Source: PWND01 sp964601515 | Lineage (GTDB): Bacteria; Bacteroidota; Bacteroidia; Bacteroidales; UBA7960 | Length of the DNA: 33,455 bases | Assembly (NCBI GenBank): GCA_964601515.1 | Contig: CAZRNU010000021.1 | Location: forward strand, 1-33,455 | Direction: 5' to 3' | Part shown: in pieces, positions 1-7,058 of the stretch | Layout: each line of letters begins with the position of its first letter | Position numbering within the stretch: position 1 is the stretch's first letter | The notes under the pieces: generated by a model | Seen by the model: only the letters and a program-made list of their open reading frames with translations | Told to the model about the DNA's origin: nothing | Databases searched by the model: none | Made by a program: the position numbers and the translations under genes

Positions 1-29
1 TTTATCACTCTTTCAATCGTTTCAGCAAT

Positions 30-956
30 TTACATATGATTACCCGGTCTAATCAGTACCGCATACCTACCATTATCGGATAATTCTAAAGCCCCATTAA
101 CATTAGTCATAATAACAGGCTTACCATAAGCAAGTGCTTCCATGGCTGAATTTGCCATTCCTTCAAAATGAGAAGTAAGAATAAATAATTCGCAGGCTTT
201 CAAATACTCAGCAGTATTTTCTTTATACCCAAAAAAATGAAAAAGATCATCCACTTTTTTCTTTTTGGTATAATTTGTCAGCTCATCATACAAATAGCCA
301 TCACCCAAAACAACAAACACTATATCGTTTCTTTTTCTCTTAAGTAATGCAGCGGCATCAATAAGATCGTGATAAGATTTTTCTTTTACCAGATGCCCAA
401 TGCTAAGAATGACTTTTTTGCCTGGAAATATAGCAGATAAGTCTTTGGGTAATATTTCGTCATCTGTTATTAGTCCGTTATAAACTACTCTAACAAAATC
501 TCTATTTTTTATCCCATTGAAAAGATAGAAGTTTTTAATTGTTTTAGTATTTGTAATAATCCCGTGGGCATACCTTTTTATTTGTGAAATATGTTTTTTG
601 ACGTCATAAATCGGGATTGAACCACTTCTGACTATCACAATCGGTTTAGTGCTAAGCTTTGCAGCCAACCCGGAGATAAACAAATCTCTTCTTTTTGTAA
701 TAATAATATCAAATTTGTTTTTCCTGATAAAGTTTGCAATTTTTATAACAGTTATGAGGTTAAAAAATTTATGATTCTTAAAATCAAAAGTTCTAATTCC
801 TTTTTCTGAAACTTTCTTCAATATTTCTGAATTATTCACACTGCCAACCACAACATCATGTCCTTTTTGATGAAGACCTGATGCAGCATTAACAAGCCAT
901 CTTTCTGCTCCGCCAAATTTGGATTTTTCTGCAATATGAATAAAAAGGATTTTCAT
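30..956 (-). CDS. GT4-family glycosyltransferase, C-terminus cut by an in-frame stop
   Basis: Encodes 308 residues of a GT-B fold retaining glycosyltransferase (glycosyl transferases group 1), probably cytoplasmic and acting in surface polysaccharide or glycolipid synthesis; the substrate cannot be told. Seen: an N-terminal donor-fold start with a GGAERW loop, the domain-linker strand ILSIGHLVKEKS, and the family E-x7-E motif in EGMANSAMEALAYGKPV. The frame stops at TAA (30-32) just after VLIRPGNHM, but the next codons to the window edge read IAETIERVI, which is exactly how the C-terminal helix of this family continues. The product is therefore about 50-60 residues shorter than usual, or the stop is an error. 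It lies 11 bases downstream of dapD on the same strand and probably shares its transcript. No Shine-Dalgarno sequence is visible; the start is preceded by an A-rich stretch. Confidence 0.85.
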   Translation of the reverse strand: MKILFIHIAEKSKFGGAERWLVNAASGLHQKGHDVVVGSVNNSEILKKVSEKGIRTFDFKNHKFFNLITVIKIANFIRKNKFDIIITKRRDLFISGLAAKLSTKPIVIVRSGSIPIYDVKKHISQIKRYAHGIITNTKTIKNFYLFNGIKNRDFVRVVYNGLITDDEILPKDLSAIFPGKKVILSIGHLVKEKSYHDLIDAAALLKRKRNDIVFVVLGDGYLYDELTNYTKKKKVDDLFHFFGYKENTAEYLKACELFILTSHFEGMANSAMEALAYGKPVIMTNVNGALELSDNGRYAVLIRPGNHM

Positions 957-967
957 TATATTTTTTT

Positions 968-1801
968 TTAAACCGAAACGTTATACTCTCTTAACGCGTC
1001 GTTTAAAGAGGTTTTCAAATTTGTTGATTCCTTTCTTTTTCCGATAATCAAGGCACACGGCACATTATAAGTCCCTGCGGGAAACCATTTAGGTATTGTT
1101 CCCGGGATTACAACAGATCTTTCCGGGACATAACCATTATACTCGACAACTTCCTTACCACTAACATCAATTATTTTTGTTGAGGCAGTAATTACAACAT
1201 TTGCACCAAGCACAGCTTCCCTCATAACTTTGATTCCTTCAACAATTATACATCTAGAACCTATAAAACAATTATCTTCAATAATGACAGGAGACGCTTG
1301 CACCGGCTCTAAAACACCTCCAATGCCAACACCACCACTTAAATGAACCCCCTTCCCTATTTGAGCACAACTACCCACTGTTGCCCAGGTATCAACCATT
1401 GTTCCCTCATCTACAAAAGCTCCAATATTAACATAGCTGGGCATCATAATAACATCTTTTGCCAAAAAAGCTCCAAAACGTGCAACAGCGTGAGGCACAA
1501 CTCTAACTCCAAGCTCTTTGTATCCTTTTTTTAAAGGAATTTTATCATGGAATTCAAACGGTCCTGCTTCAATCACTTCCATTTTTCTAGTAGGAAAATA
1601 AAGAATTACTGCTTTCTTAACCCATTCATTTACCACCCAACCATCATTAAAAGGTTCTGCAACCCTAAGTTCGCCTTTATCGAGTTTTTCAACAACTTCA
1701 TTTATAGCGTCAACAACTTCGGGGAGTTTAAGTGTTTCTCTGTTTTCCCAGGCATTCTCGATTATTCCCTTAATTTTTTCTATTTCAAACATATCTATCA
1801 T
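968..1801 (-). CDS. dapD: 2,3,4,5-tetrahydropyridine-2,6-dicarboxylate N-succinyltransferase
   Basis: DapD transfers succinyl from succinyl-CoA to tetrahydrodipicolinate in the succinylase branch of lysine and meso-diaminopimelate synthesis, a cytoplasmic step feeding peptidoglycan. The 277-residue length is typical. Seen: an N-terminal helical domain (IENAWENRETLK), then a left-handed beta-helix of hexapeptide repeats (about residues 100-240) with GTMVDTWATVGSCAQIG, GVGIGGVLEP and EDNCFIGSRC, and the C-terminal PGTIPKWFPAG segment. Two starts are possible: ATG at 1801 (MIDMFEIEK) or ATG at 1792 (MFEIEK). The promoter on the minus strand ends so close to 1801 that the message has almost no leader if 1801 is used, and about 15 bases if 1792 is used. 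The gene is divergent from smpB across 75 bases and is followed by the glycosyltransferase. Confidence 0.95.
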   Translation of the reverse strand: MIDMFEIEKIKGIIENAWENRETLKLPEVVDAINEVVEKLDKGELRVAEPFNDGWVVNEWVKKAVILYFPTRKMEVIEAGPFEFHDKIPLKKGYKELGVRVVPHAVARFGAFLAKDVIMMPSYVNIGAFVDEGTMVDTWATVGSCAQIGKGVHLSGGVGIGGVLEPVQASPVIIEDNCFIGSRCIIVEGIKVMREAVLGANVVITASTKIIDVSGKEVVEYNGYVPERSVVIPGTIPKWFPAGTYNVPCALIIGKRKESTNLKTSLNDALREYNVSV

Positions 1802-1812
1802 AATTCTATATG

Positions 1813-1845
1813 CAAATTTAATGTAATAAATAAAGCAATTGTCAA
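1813..1845 (-). promoter_or_regulatory. Bacteroidota-type promoter for dapD
   Basis: Read on the minus strand, TTG (1843-1845) is followed after 22 bases by TAAATTTG (1813-1820), matching the Bacteroidota primary sigma consensus TTG-N17-23-TAnnTTTG. The transcript would start near 1806-1809. It interleaves with the smpB promoter on the other strand. Confidence 0.55.
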
Positions 1846-1871
1846 AGTTTTAACTTGATTTCGTAATTTTG
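1839..1871 (+). promoter_or_regulatory. Bacteroidota-type promoter for smpB
   Basis: TTG (1839-1841), then 22 bases, then TAATTTTG (1864-1871), an exact TAnnTTTG element. Only five bases separate it from the smpB ATG, so transcription should start at or within a few bases of the start codon. Confidence 0.6.
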
Positions 1872-1876
1872 CGCCC

Positions 1877-2320
1877 ATGTCTAATTCAGTAAATATAAAA
1901 AACAAAAAAGCGTCGTTCGAATTTTTCTTGTTGGAGAAATTCACATCAGGCATTGTGCTTACCGGAACCGAAATTAAATCCATCAGAAAGGGAAAGGTAA
2001 GTATAAACGAAGCCTATTGCAACTTTATAGACGGTGAGCTTTTCATCATCAACATGCACATTGCTGAATATGAATATGGCACATACAATAATCACGAACC
2101 CAAAAGAAATAGGAAGCTTCTACTAAACAAAAGAGAATTAAGAAAAATAAAATCAAAGCTTGATGAGAAGGGTTTAACACTTGTGCCAACATATCTTTAT
2201 ATAAATGCTAAAGGATTTGCCAAGCTTGAAATTGCACTTGCAAAAGGGAAAAAACTTTATGACAAAAGAGAAACTCTGAAGCAGAAAGATACACAAAGAG
2301 AAATGGATAGAGACAGCTAA
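1877..2320 (+). CDS. smpB: SsrA-binding protein SmpB
   Basis: SmpB binds the tRNA-like part of tmRNA and brings it to stalled ribosomes for trans-translation, which tags incomplete proteins for proteolysis. The 147-residue length is normal. Seen: the beta-barrel start with VLTGTEIKSIRKGKVSI, then the segment from HIAEYEYGTYNNHEPKRNRKL with the RNA-binding basic face, the KGLTLVP strand, the ALAKGKKLYDKR motif, and the basic C-terminal tail (KQKDTQREMDRD) that folds into the empty mRNA channel. It is divergent from dapD and convergent with the rhomboid gene, three bases apart. The promoter sits directly against the start codon, which suggests a nearly leaderless message. Confidence 0.97.
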   Translation: MSNSVNIKNKKASFEFFLLEKFTSGIVLTGTEIKSIRKGKVSINEAYCNFIDGELFIINMHIAEYEYGTYNNHEPKRNRKLLLNKRELRKIKSKLDEKGLTLVPTYLYINAKGFAKLEIALAKGKKLYDKRETLKQKDTQREMDRDS

Positions 2321-2323
2321 GAA

Positions 2324-2986
2324 TTAATGATTTTCTTCAATATTTGTTTTCCAATATTCATCATCCTCGTCCAAATCAAATTCTTCATCAATTTCCCACT
2401 GGTATTTTTTTCTTTGCGGACCATCTTTTCTGAAGAAAAACGCAAGTAGAATTCCGGCAACAAGCCCTGATAAATGCCCTTCCCAACTCATACGTTCCTC
2501 CAAAGGAAAAATACCCCAAATAATACTTCCGTACAAAAATGTTACAATCAGAGAAACAGCCATTAAAGAAGTGTGCTTACGCAATATACCACTAACAAAG
2601 AGGAAAGCAGCTAAAAAATAAATTAATCCGCTTGCACCAATATGAAAAGACTCTCGCCCTATTACCCACAGCCAAAATCCCAGAGTAATCCATCCAATGC
2701 TAATTACTTTCAACCAAATCTCTTTATAAAAATAACAAAGCATACTACCCAAAACCACAACAGGTATGGTATTGGATATCAGATGCTTGTAATCGCCATG
2801 AACTAGCGGTGAGAATAATATTCCTTTTAATCCGGACAATTTCTGGGGATATATTCCAAATTCAACAAAAGAATTATCAAGAATCACTTCAACAAGCTTC
2901 ACAGCCCATATGATTAAAACAAAAATCAATGGAAATAATACAGATTTATAGAAGTCGGCAATATTAGGTTTATGTTTTTTTTGCAT
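2324..2986 (-). CDS. Rhomboid-family intramembrane serine protease (first of two)
   Basis: Rhomboids cut transmembrane segments of substrate proteins inside the lipid bilayer with a Ser/His dyad. This 220-residue protein has about six hydrophobic segments. Seen: catalytic Ser119 in HIGASG, catalytic His171 in WEGHLSG, and His68/Asn72 in KHLISN, which in the family shape the oxyanion hole. The last 35 residues are very acidic (EIDEEFDLDEDDEYW) and would lie in the cytoplasm or periplasm as a charged tail. The ATG at 2984-2986 is the obvious start. It is convergent with smpB. A second, different rhomboid lies at 5383-6003; the two differ too much to be a recent duplication. The substrate is unknown. 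Confidence 0.9.
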   Translation of the reverse strand: MQKKHKPNIADFYKSVLFPLIFVLIIWAVKLVEVILDNSFVEFGIYPQKLSGLKGILFSPLVHGDYKHLISNTIPVVVLGSMLCYFYKEIWLKVISIGWITLGFWLWVIGRESFHIGASGLIYFLAAFLFVSGILRKHTSLMAVSLIVTFLYGSIIWGIFPLEERMSWEGHLSGLVAGILLAFFFRKDGPQRKKYQWEIDEEFDLDEDDEYWKTNIEENH

Positions 2987-2996
2987 TTAATTCATT

Positions 2997-3025
2997 TTGA
3001 ATTCGTTGGTAATTAATTACTTTTG
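2997..3025 (+). promoter_or_regulatory. Bacteroidota-type promoter for the S41 protease
   Basis: TTG (2997-2999), 18 bases, TACTTTTG (3018-3025). This predicts a transcript start near 3030, about 40 bases ahead of the ATG at 3071. The TTG at 3023-3025 is part of the promoter and should not be taken as a start codon. Confidence 0.6.
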
Positions 3026-3070
3026 CATATTGCTAATTCCTTATTCAAATTCAATTCAAATACAAAAATA

Positions 3071-4672
3071 ATGAAATCGTTCTCAAAAATTGCTTCAGCA
3101 ATAATAATATCTTTATTATTACTTAGTAATTCACAAAATATTTCTGCTCAGAGTTCAAATCAACAGCTGGAGAAATTTGTCAGAGCACTGCAAGTAATTC
3201 AATTTGCTTATATTGAACCTGTTAAAGAGGCAGATTTGATTGAAAATGCAATAAAAGGAATACTTAAAGAACTAGACCCCCACTCGGCTTATTTATCAGC
3301 AGAAGAGCTTAAAAAAGCCAATGAACCTTTACTTGGCAGTTTTGATGGAATTGGTGTTCAGTTTAATATTATTAACGACACAATTATTGTTATATCTCCA
3401 ATAGCTGACGGACCTTCAGAGAAAGTGGGCATAATGCCGGGAGATAAAATTGTAACAATTGACAATGAAAATGCTACAGGAAGTCGAATTAATAATGAGT
3501 TTGTGCTAGATAAACTAAGAGGAGAAAAAGGCACAACAGTTAATGTTGAAATATACAGAAAAGGAAGTTCAAAATTACTGGGTTTCACAATTACACGAGA
3601 TAAAATTCCAATAAACTCTCTTGATGCTGCTTTTATGGCTTCCAAAGATATTGGTTATATAAAACTTAACAGGTTTTCAAGAACAACCATGAAAGAGTTT
3701 CAAGATGCTATTGATAAATTAAAAGCACTAGGGATGAGTCATCTAATACTTGACCTCAACTTCAATTCGGGTGGTTATCTTGATGTTTCAATTGATTTAG
3801 CCGACCAATTCTTAGATAGAGACAAACTGATTGTTTACACAGAAGGTAATGCATCTCCGAGACAGAATTTCAGATCTACATGGAGAGGCTCTTTCAAAAC
3901 AGGCAAATTAGTAGTTCTAATAAATGAAGGAAGTGCGTCTGCCAGTGAAATTCTTGCAGGAGCAGTTCAGGATTGGGACAGAGCATTAATTGTTGGAAGA
4001 AGAAGCTTTGGCAAAGGATTAGTTCAAAGGCCGTTTGACTTACCCGATGGTTCAGCTATCAGACTTACAACTGCACAATATCATACTCCTACCGGCAGAA
4101 GTATTCAAAAGCCATACGACGAAGGAGCTGACAAGTATTACAAAGATTTATCCGAAAGATTAGAAAAAGGAGAATTAGTTGACCCCTCAAAAATATCATT
4201 CCCTGATTCTCTTAAGTTTATTACACCCGGGAAAAGGGTTGTTTATGGTGGAGGCGGCATTATGCCTGATATTTTCGTACCGCTTGATACAAATAGAGTT
4301 TCAGAATATTACTCGGCACTTCTAAGAAAAGGAGTTCTTAATTCGTTCTCAATTGAATATGTAAATGAAAATAGAAAATCTTTGTTGTCTTCATATCCAA
4401 ACCTTGAAAATTTCATAAGAGACTTTGAGCTAAATGAAGATTTAATGTCAAAATTCGAAAAATATGCTCTCGATAAAGGCATTGAAAAGAAAAGTAACGA
4501 AGAAGATTCTTCGGACATTCATTTAAGAAATCAGATAAAAGCCCTTATTGCCAGAAGCTTATGGAATTTTGAAGCATATATACAAATCAGTATGCAAACA
4601 GATAATGCTTTTATAAAAGCATTAGAAATAATTCAAGACGATACTTTTGACAAGTTGAGGATTATTTATTAG
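3071..4672 (+). CDS. S41-family carboxy-terminal processing protease (CtpA/Tsp type)
   Basis: A periplasmic serine protease that cuts proteins near exposed C-termini. From the ATG at 3071 it has 533 residues. Seen: a signal peptide (residues 1-26, KIASAIIISLLLL, ending ISAQ), an N-terminal helical part with LDPHSAYLSAEE, a PDZ domain (about 85-175; GSFDGIGVQF, PGDKIVTID), and the protease core with NEGSASASE and SFGKGLVQ. Ser290 and Lys315 fit the known Ser/Lys dyad, 25 residues apart as in E. coli Prc. A tail of about 150 residues follows the core. The in-frame TTG at 3023 would give a longer protein but lies in the promoter, and the signal peptide only makes sense from 3071. The stop TAG overlaps the stop of the convergent HAD gene. 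Confidence 0.93.
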   Translation: MKSFSKIASAIIISLLLLSNSQNISAQSSNQQLEKFVRALQVIQFAYIEPVKEADLIENAIKGILKELDPHSAYLSAEELKKANEPLLGSFDGIGVQFNIINDTIIVISPIADGPSEKVGIMPGDKIVTIDNENATGSRINNEFVLDKLRGEKGTTVNVEIYRKGSSKLLGFTITRDKIPINSLDAAFMASKDIGYIKLNRFSRTTMKEFQDAIDKLKALGMSHLILDLNFNSGGYLDVSIDLADQFLDRDKLIVYTEGNASPRQNFRSTWRGSFKTGKLVVLINEGSASASEILAGAVQDWDRALIVGRRSFGKGLVQRPFDLPDGSAIRLTTAQYHTPTGRSIQKPYDEGADKYYKDLSERLEKGELVDPSKISFPDSLKFITPGKRVVYGGGGIMPDIFVPLDTNRVSEYYSALLRKGVLNSFSIEYVNENRKSLLSSYPNLENFIRDFELNEDLMSKFEKYALDKGIEKKSNEEDSSDIHLRNQIKALIARSLWNFEAYIQISMQTDNAFIKALEIIQDDTFDKLRIIY

Positions 4673-5316
4673 TCTTTTAAAACTTTTAACAATTCTGAAA
4701 GACTACTTAGAACAACATTTTCTGTATTCTTAAGCCTTTTGTTTGATTGATGCCCACTAGCAATAAGAACGACATCTATTCCTATTTTATTAGCAATTTC
4801 AAAATCATGCAGAGTATCGCCTATTATTATAGCTTTTGATTTACTAATCTTTTGGTTTTCAATAAGTTCTTCGAATAAATGAAATTTTCCAAAAGCATAG
4901 TCATCACTTGTACCGCAAACTTCATCGAAAAAGTCATAAATGCCTCTATTTGAAACACTTTGAATTAGTGCATTTTTCTCCATAGCTGAAACAATAAACT
5001 GCCGAAACCCATTTTTTTTAAAATATCCTAGTGTTTCAATAACATCTTCAAATAAATTTGCCTTTGGTAGCAGTCTCTTGTATTCTTCAATAAATTCAAT
5101 AGCAGGGATTTCAAAAGGCTCTATATCAAAGTTGAATCCAATTCTACTGTAATAATCCTTAACCGGAAAATCAAAAACCTCTCTGTATTTTTCTTTACAC
5201 AGCAAGTTAATATCTCTTTTTTTTAAAAGCATATTCATAGCTTGTATGCATATATCAGTATCATCAAGCATAGTACCATTCCAATCCCACAAAACAACAT
5301 TTTTATTTTCAAACAT
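4669..5316 (-). CDS. HAD-superfamily hydrolase, phosphoglycolate-phosphatase-like
   Basis: A cytoplasmic phosphatase-type HAD protein of 215 residues from the ATG at 5316; a further ATG at 5352 would add 12 residues (MRFLTCLIKCNI) not expected in the family. Seen: motif I DWNGT (Asp11 nucleophile), a helical cap (about residues 20-90), motif II Ser110 in IVSAMEK, a motif III lysine (Lys144 or Lys161), and motif IV GDTLHDFE with Asp167 and Asp171. The second motif I aspartate, the usual general acid, is Asn13; the DWNGT form is seen in other HAD proteins, so it may be active with altered chemistry. The substrate cannot be assigned. It is convergent with the S41 protease, sharing four bases, and divergent from the second rhomboid. 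Confidence 0.85.
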   Translation of the reverse strand: MFENKNVVLWDWNGTMLDDTDICIQAMNMLLKKRDINLLCKEKYREVFDFPVKDYYSRIGFNFDIEPFEIPAIEFIEEYKRLLPKANLFEDVIETLGYFKKNGFRQFIVSAMEKNALIQSVSNRGIYDFFDEVCGTSDDYAFGKFHLFEELIENQKISKSKAIIIGDTLHDFEIANKIGIDVVLIASGHQSNKRLKNTENVVLSSLSELLKVLKD

Positions 5317-5359
5317 AATATTACATTTAATTAAACATGTCAAAAATCGCAAATAAATT

Positions 5360-5367
5360 TAATTTTG
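5360..5367 (+). promoter_or_regulatory. Minus-7 element of the second rhomboid gene
   Basis: TAATTTTG matches TAnnTTTG and lies 15 bases before the ATG at 5383. No clean TTG is found 17-23 bases upstream; the nearest partial match is ATG at 5337-5339. An in-frame TTG (5365-5367) lies inside this element and is not a likely start. Confidence 0.45.
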
Positions 5368-5382
5368 CAAAAATCATCAATC

Positions 5383-6003
5383 ATGAGTATAACACTTTTT
5401 ATCATTTTACTTACTGCTCTAACTTCAATATTAGCATTTAATAATTCGAGCATTTTTAATCAATTAAAGTTTAATGCCTTTATGATATATGAAAGGAAGC
5501 AATGGTATCGTTTATTTTCATATTCATTGCTTCATGCAGACTGGGGACATTTATTTGTAAACATGTTTGTTTTATATTCATTTGGATCTTTAGTTGAAGA
5601 CATATTTCCTGTTTTTTTTGGCAATAAAGCAAAGTTAATTTTCATAATATTATATGCAGGGGGAGTATCTGTTTCTACATTATATTCATTATTTAAACAT
5701 AAACACAACCATTATTATAACGCTGTTGGGGCAAGTGGAGCCGTTTCTGCTGTTTTGTTTTCAAGTATAATAATGCATCCTGAAGGCGAAATTTTCCTTT
5801 TCTTCATTCCGGTTCCAATACCTGCATATATTTTTGGATTATTGTATTTAGTATATTCAGCTTATATGGCAAAAAGAGCAAAAGATAATATAGGTCATGA
5901 TGCCCATTTCTGGGGAGCTGTATTCGGAATTGTTTACACTATTGCAATAAGGCCTGAATTTGCTAATGAATTTCTAAAGGCGGTTATTGGTATTCAAATA
6001 TAG
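5383..6003 (+). CDS. Rhomboid-family intramembrane serine protease (second of two)
   Basis: A 206-residue polytopic membrane protein of the compact six-segment rhomboid type. Seen: His56 and Asn60 in HADWGHLFVNM, catalytic Ser118 in AVGASGA, and His175 in DAHFWGAVFG, the usual place of the catalytic histidine. The loop between segments carries a histidine-rich stretch (FKHKHNHYY). The ATG at 5383 is preferred over an in-frame TTG at 5365, which is part of the promoter. The aminotransferase gene follows after 23 bases on the same strand and may be co-transcribed. The protein resembles the short rhomboids common in Bacteroidota more than the first rhomboid in this window does. The substrate is unknown. 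Confidence 0.92.
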   Translation: MSITLFIILLTALTSILAFNNSSIFNQLKFNAFMIYERKQWYRLFSYSLLHADWGHLFVNMFVLYSFGSLVEDIFPVFFGNKAKLIFIILYAGGVSVSTLYSLFKHKHNHYYNAVGASGAVSAVLFSSIIMHPEGEIFLFFIPVPIPAYIFGLLYLVYSAYMAKRAKDNIGHDAHFWGAVFGIVYTIAIRPEFANEFLKAVIGIQI

Positions 6004-6026
6004 TAACTCAAAATAAAAGCTGAAAA

Positions 6027-6872
6027 ATGACAGAATACATTAATCATAATGGAAATCTACTTTGTGATAAAACAAACATTATATCATTGAGTAATAGATT
6101 ATTCAGATATGGTGATGGAGTTTTTGAAAGTATAAAGATTGCCGACGAAAGAATAATAAATTCTGAATCACATTTTAAACGCCTTGTAAAAAGCTTGAAT
6201 GTATTAAAGATTATTTGTCCGGAATATTTTAATCAAGAATACTTTGAGAAAGAAATTCTAAAACTTGTAAAACATAACAACCACAGTGATTCAGCAAGAG
6301 TAAGATTTTCAGCCTTCAGAGCTGAAGGAGGGTTTTATGCACCTGAAAACAACAATCTTGAATTCATAATTGAGAGTATCTGCCTTGAAAATAAAAGTTT
6401 TCAATTGAATAAAACCGGACTAAATTTGGGCTACTATACAGAAATTACAAAAACTCAAAATCTATTAAGTCCGCTTAAAACCTGTAATTCCCTAATATAC
6501 ATTATAGCAGCTCTGTATGCAAAGGAAAATAGTTTTGATGATTGCCTTATTGTAAATGATAAAAAACAAATTATTGAAGCAACATCTTCAAATGTATTTA
6601 TTGTTTACGCAAATGAAATATACACACCGGATATTAGCGATGGATGTGTTGAAGGAACAATGCGAAACCAATTAATTGAAATTGCAACAGAAAACAAAAT
6701 GAACATTCATTTCAAGTCATTAATAATTGATGACCTTTATGAAGCTGATGAAGTGTTTCTCTCAAACGCTATTTCAGGAATTAAATGGGTGTTTAAGTTA
6801 AATGACAAAAATTATCACAGTAAAACATCTGAATTTCTGTTAAAAAAACTTAACGCAAGATATAGTCTTTAG
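6027..6872 (+). CDS. Class IV aminotransferase, PabC or branched-chain type
   Basis: A cytoplasmic PLP enzyme of fold type IV, 281 residues. Seen: the N-terminal RLFRYGDGVFES motif (residues 24-35), the PLP lysine Lys151 in SPLKTCN, IIEATSSNVF (182-191), where the glutamate contacts the PLP ring nitrogen, and DEVFLSNAISGI near the C-terminus. The short length and the NSLIY sequence after the lysine are compatible with 4-amino-4-deoxychorismate lyase (pabC, folate synthesis). Branched-chain or D-amino-acid aminotransferases share these motifs and cannot be excluded, and no pabA or pabB lies nearby. The gene follows the second rhomboid by 23 bases. The 186 bases after it hold no gene, only a weak hairpin near 6915-6936. 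Confidence 0.85.
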   Translation: MTEYINHNGNLLCDKTNIISLSNRLFRYGDGVFESIKIADERIINSESHFKRLVKSLNVLKIICPEYFNQEYFEKEILKLVKHNNHSDSARVRFSAFRAEGGFYAPENNNLEFIIESICLENKSFQLNKTGLNLGYYTEITKTQNLLSPLKTCNSLIYIIAALYAKENSFDDCLIVNDKKQIIEATSSNVFIVYANEIYTPDISDGCVEGTMRNQLIEIATENKMNIHFKSLIIDDLYEADEVFLSNAISGIKWVFKLNDKNYHSKTSEFLLKKLNARYSL

Positions 6873-7058
6873 TAACCATTCTTTTTTATTACTTTCTCAA
6901 ATTACTAGGGGGTTAACAAACTTGCGTGTTTTTTTTCTTTCTAAAATTAAAATCTCAATAAATAAACAATAACCATAAGCACCTTTAAGGCAGAAATACT
7001 GATTGATTTTTTTATACATTTACTGACTGAAAAGAATCATTCTAAAATTATTTTAGCT

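Noticed and set aside
1343..1858. Plus-strand frames of 63 and 103 codons over dapD
   Set aside because: They are shadows of dapD on the other strand with no plausible start signals.
3023..3070. Longer S41 protease starting at TTG 3023
   Set aside because: The TTG is the end of a TACTTTTG promoter element, and the signal peptide fits only the ATG at 3071.
6915..6936. Terminator after the aminotransferase gene (AACA/TGTT hairpin with T run)
   Set aside because: The stem has only four pairs, three of them A-T; too weak to call.
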